Origin: Actinomycetes bacterium
GTDB lineage: Bacteria > Actinomycetota > Actinomycetes > Mycobacteriales > Mycobacteriaceae
Direction: 5' to 3'
Assembly: GCA_023460175.1 (NCBI GenBank)
Contig: JAEWRC010000192.1
Coordinates: forward strand, 1 to 8,363
DNA length: 8,363 bases
A model generated the notes under the pieces. The model was not told where the DNA came from. It ran no database searches and was given only the letters and a program-made list of their open reading frames with translations. Both the position numbers and the translations under genes were made by a program. Positions 7,901 to 8,363 of this stretch are shown here, one piece after another (the stretch's first letter is position 1; every line of letters starts with the position of its first letter).

Positions 7901-8363
7901 TGCACACCGGCGGCCCGGGCTCGGGCCACCACCTGCATCGACAGGATGCTGTCGCCCCCGAGGTCGAAGAACGAGTCGTCGATCCCGACCCGCTCGACAC
8001 CCAGGACCTGGGCGTAGATGCTGGCCAGGATCTCCTCGACCGCATTGGTGGGGGCCCGGTATTCGCCTGCGCCGGTGTGGTATTCGGGCGCGGGCAGGGC
8101 GCGGCGGTCGAGCTTGCCGTTGACGGTCAACGGGATGGCTCCCAGCACCACGACGGCGGCGGGCACCATGTAGGCCGGGAGGCGTTCAGCCAGCGCGGTG
8201 CGGGCCGCGGCCGGGTCCACCGTCCCGGTGACATAACCGACCAACCGCTTGTCACCCGGGCGGTCCTCGCGGGCGATCACCACCGCCTGATCGACCCCGT
8301 CCAGCCGGGCCAACGCCGTTTGCACCTCACCCAACTCGATGCGGTAACCCCGGATCTTGACCT
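1915..8363 (-). CDS. NRPS ending in a thioester-reductase domain, Mps2-like (5' end cut by window)
   Basis: Multimodular peptide synthetase acting in the cytosol; 2148 residues are visible, with no frameshift or internal stop. Numbering below (2139 residues) starts at the Leu codon at 8334; the frame continues beyond the right edge inside an A domain. Order: end of A (to about 88), carrier T (93-165, phosphopantetheine Ser129), epimerase E (183-622), condensation C (645-1082), A (1096-1580), T (1588-1663, Ser1624), reductase R (1695-2139). The E-then-C order, with a C domain of the D-donor type, predicts that a D-residue is joined to one more amino acid. The peptidyl thioester is then released reductively, not by a thioesterase. 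This layout plus the gap-like gene 33 bp downstream resembles Mps2/PstB of mycobacterial GPL synthesis, where the end product is alaninol. Other reductase-ended mycobacterial NRPSs exist, such as the isonitrile-lipopeptide enzyme, but to my knowledge are not paired with gap. Enzyme class is certain; pathway is likely. Confidence 0.96.
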   Translation of the reverse strand, partial: VKIRGYRIELGEVQTALARLDGVDQAVVIAREDRPGDKRLVGYVTGTVDPAAARTALAERLPAYMVPAAVVVLGAIPLTVNGKLDRRALPAPEYHTGAGEYRAPTNAVEEILASIYAQVLGVERVGIDDSFFDLGGDSILSMQVVARARAAGVQCRPRDLFVEQTVARLAQVAVVADGADGEPDDGTGPVVATPIIRWLNGVDGPVDQFNQTLVLQAPEGVTETDVHVVVQALLDRHPTLRLRVEQSAADGDDWSLQVPEVGAVQSADCVVTVEALSDEAVAAARSRLDPGAGAMVSALWVPEDRQLALMIHHLAVDGVSWRILLEDLNIAWAQHHGGQPVSLPAGGTSFARWSALLADYATDPAVVATADAWREVAAAPAALPSPEPGVDTYATAGQLTVSLDAATTRQLLGEVPAAFHAGVQDILLIAFGLAWSEFLGDTGPIGIDVEGHGRSEELLGANVDLSRTVGWFTTKYPVALAAGQLSWDQVSSGATSLGTAIKEIKEQLRALPDGLTYGLLRYLNPEVELTGTDPSVGFNYLGRLGAGATDLSEELWRLDQDALAQTGAASAVPMPLMHTVDLNAGTLDTDDGPVLQAGWTYARSVMGEDQVATLSRLWFEALTGICAHVRSGGGGFTPSDLLPARVTQPQIDELAEQFRIADILPLTPVQQGLLFHSTFARGTDNDVYAVQLDITVTGVLDQHRLRDALRTVVNRHPNLAARFSDQFGEPVQIIPAEPMMAWRYLDLRGDDLTPDDEVQQLCAAERAAVCDLAERPTFRAALIRTAGNQYRFVLTFHHIVIDGWSLPILLQEVFASYFGQRLPAPTPYRNFVAWHSAQDRAAAQEAWRTALEGFETPTLVAAPGAAGPRGVESYRMSAETTRALGELARSQRTTVNTVLQAAWAQLLMTMTGRRDVAFGTAVSGRPADMAGADSIVGLLINTVPVRARTTAHTTVADLLGQLQLGHNDTLEHEHLALNDIHHVSGHDQLFDTLFLYESYPIDTSAFTGVQELAVTDFTNREYNHYPLSVMALPGHELGLRVEFDTGAFDTATVETLIERFQRVLAAMVEDPARRLSTLDLLDDGERGRLDGWANRAVLTEAATAPMSIPAAFARQVERDPAAVALAFQDSELTYAELDLAATELANLLTVYGAGPGESVALLLPRSADAIVAILAVLKTGAAYLPIDPAVPPARLEFMLADAAPIAALTTTELRSRLDGSDVAAVEIDDLPPAAMYPHTTLVMPESDDIAYTIYTSGTTGTPKGVAVTHGNVTQVLSALHADLPAGPGQVWSQWHSLVFDVSVWEIWGALLHGARLVIVPESVAGSPTDLHDLLVAENVSVLYQTPSAVGMLSPEGLDNTTLVVAGEACPTEVADRWAPGRVMINAYGPTEATIYAAMSAPLTAGAGVVPIGAPVPGGATFVLDEWLRPVPAGVVGELYLAGRGIAVGYARRSGLTASRFLACPFGAPGDRMYRTGDLVRWGDDGQLQYLGRADEQVKIRGYRIELGEIQAALAEVDGVEQAVVLAREDRPGDKRLVGYITGTADSAHARTVLADRLPAYMVPTAIVALDTVPLTVNGKLDRRALPAPEYQSTVQYRAPETAAEKTIARTFAEVLGIERVGVDDSFFDLGGDSISAMRVIAAVNTALDAHLAVRMLFEAPTVHGLTRQLERGTNSDTAVGPGGVSFASVHGEGADEVRADDLKLDKFIDAATLRTATTLPRPTGHVQTVLLTGATGFLGRYLLLEWLGKLRRSDDRVICLVRGKSDADARRRLEATFDSDPTLRRHFDELAAGRLQVIAGDKGEPNLGLDEPTWQQLTESVDLIVDSAAFVNSVLPYSELFGPNVVGTAELIRFALTTKLKPYNFVSTSDVGRQVEPSRFIEDADIRAISSTRTVEASYANGYGNSKWAGEVLLREAHDHCKLPVAVFRSGMIMVDSIYPGQVNVADTVSRMVLSIVATGVAPESFYQLGADGARQRAHFDGLPVDFVAQAITALGWQVARSATAGGSAEFETYHVMNPHDDGIGIDTYIDWLVEAGYPIERVSDFGEWLRRFEAGLRALPENQRQNSVLQMLTMLQQQAGDLQAPEPTRGSYAPAVRFRAAVQEAKVGADNDIPHIGPKNIVKYVTDLQLLGLLPETEETGRTSEHG
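1918..3252 (-). other. NRPS terminal thioester-reductase (R) domain
   Basis: Short-chain-dehydrogenase-like domain that uses NAD(P)H to cut the peptidyl thioester to an aldehyde, and often on to an alcohol. The nucleotide-binding motif TGATGFLG lies at 1723-1730. The catalytic set is visible as FVSTS (1856-1860, likely Thr1859), and Tyr1894 with Lys1898 in YGNSKW. The C-terminal part, with VKYVTDLQLLGLL near 2114-2126, is typical of carboxylate/thioester reductases and the domain appears full-length. The tail ends in a short hydrophilic extension before TAG at 1915. Confidence 0.93.
3346..3573 (-). other. NRPS terminal carrier (T) domain
   Basis: FFDLGGDSI motif at 1617-1625 with phosphopantetheine Ser1624. 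It has the GGDS form although a reductase, not an epimerase, follows. It would hold the full-length lipopeptide thioester before release. Confidence 0.92.
3595..5049 (-). other. NRPS terminal-module adenylation (A) domain
   Basis: Activates the last amino acid with ATP. Cores in order: LKTGAAYLPIDP (A2, from 1168), YTSGTTGTPKG (A3, 1245-1255), FDVSVWE (A4, 1290-1296), NAYGPTE (A5, 1376-1382), YRTGDLVRW (A7, 1464-1472), KIRGYRIELGE (A8), NGKLDRRAL (A10, Lys1570). Aligning by eye to GrsA gives the ten specificity residues D1291, V1292, W1295, Y1334, V1354, A1356, A1377, I1385, Y1386, K1570 (DVWYVAAIYK). I do not recognise this as a standard code. A small, mostly hydrophobic pocket would suit Ala, as expected for GPL, but this is inference. 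Confidence 0.92.
5089..6402 (-). other. NRPS condensation (C) domain, DCL type
   Basis: Joins the upstream D-ended peptide to the last amino acid. LPLTPVQQGLLFHS (655-668) is the N-terminal signature of C domains that accept a D-residue donor. The catalytic motif is HHIVIDGWS (788-796), with His789 as expected base and Asp793. This agrees with the epimerase directly upstream. Confidence 0.92.
6469..7788 (-). other. NRPS epimerisation (E) domain
   Basis: Converts the carrier-bound L-residue to D. Visible motifs: PIIRWLNG (185-192), HHLAVDGVSWR (303-313) with active-site His304 and Asp308, EGHGR (441-445) with the epimerase glutamate Glu441, TVGWFTTKYPV (459-469), and FNYLGR (529-534). All signature residues are present, so the domain should be active. 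Confidence 0.93.
7840..8363 (-). other. NRPS domains: C-terminal end of adenylation domain and first carrier (T) domain
   Basis: The window opens in core A8 (KIRGYRIELGE), followed by A9 (LPAYMVP, 52-58) and A10 (NGKLDRRAL, 72-80), whose Lys74 is the invariant catalytic lysine. Substrate-determining residues of this A domain lie outside the window, apart from that lysine. The carrier motif FFDLGGDSI (122-130) has its phosphopantetheine serine at 129. The GGDS form, as opposed to GGHS, is usual for carriers feeding an epimerase, which is what follows. Confidence 0.93.

Noticed and set aside
8334..8363. TTG at 8334 as a real start of the NRPS
   Set aside because: The frame continues upstream in an intact A8 core motif (VKIRGYRIELGE), so the protein starts beyond the right edge.
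1..8363. CRISPR array, tRNA/rRNA, insertion sequence or prophage elements
   Set aside because: No regularly spaced repeats, no tRNA-like clover sequence noticed, and no transposase or integrase motifs in any coding frame.

Overview
The window reads as part of a high-GC actinobacterial chromosome, most likely a non-tuberculous mycobacterium or close relative. It carries the C-terminal part of a large non-ribosomal peptide synthetase (NRPS) that ends in a thioester-reductase domain. This is followed 33 bp later by a six-helix membrane protein of the Gap/Sap (glycolipid-addressing) family. From general knowledge, that pair resembles the mps2-gap end of the mycobacterial glycopeptidolipid (GPL) locus, where the last NRPS module releases its lipopeptide as an amino alcohol (L-alaninol). 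The species cannot be fixed from this sequence.

Layout, right to left (most genes are on the minus strand): (1) 8363-1915, an NRPS open at its 5' end, with domain order end of A - T - E - C - A - T - R; (2) 1881-1069, gap-like membrane protein, probably in the same transcript; (3) 1050-1067, a GC-only hairpin just after the gap stop; (4) 909-1022, plus strand, an unrecognised 37-codon ORF with six cysteines and a plausible ribosome binding site, converging on gap; (5) 596-908, a non-coding divergent region with a nested inverted repeat at 661-761 and weak promoter-like hexamers; (6) 595-1, minus strand, a prolyl-4-hydroxylase-like Fe(II)/2-oxoglutarate oxygenase that runs off the left edge.

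Together: the NRPS epimerises the residue held on its first visible carrier domain. It then condenses that D-configured peptide with one more amino acid, and should release the product reductively as an aldehyde or alcohol. The Gap-like protein would then help move the finished lipopeptide or glycolipid through the envelope. The oxygenase could be a tailoring enzyme, but its separation from gap by 473 bp and an opposing ORF leaves that open. The least explained parts are the Cys-rich micro-ORF, the structured region next to it, and the uncommon specificity residues of the last A domain.
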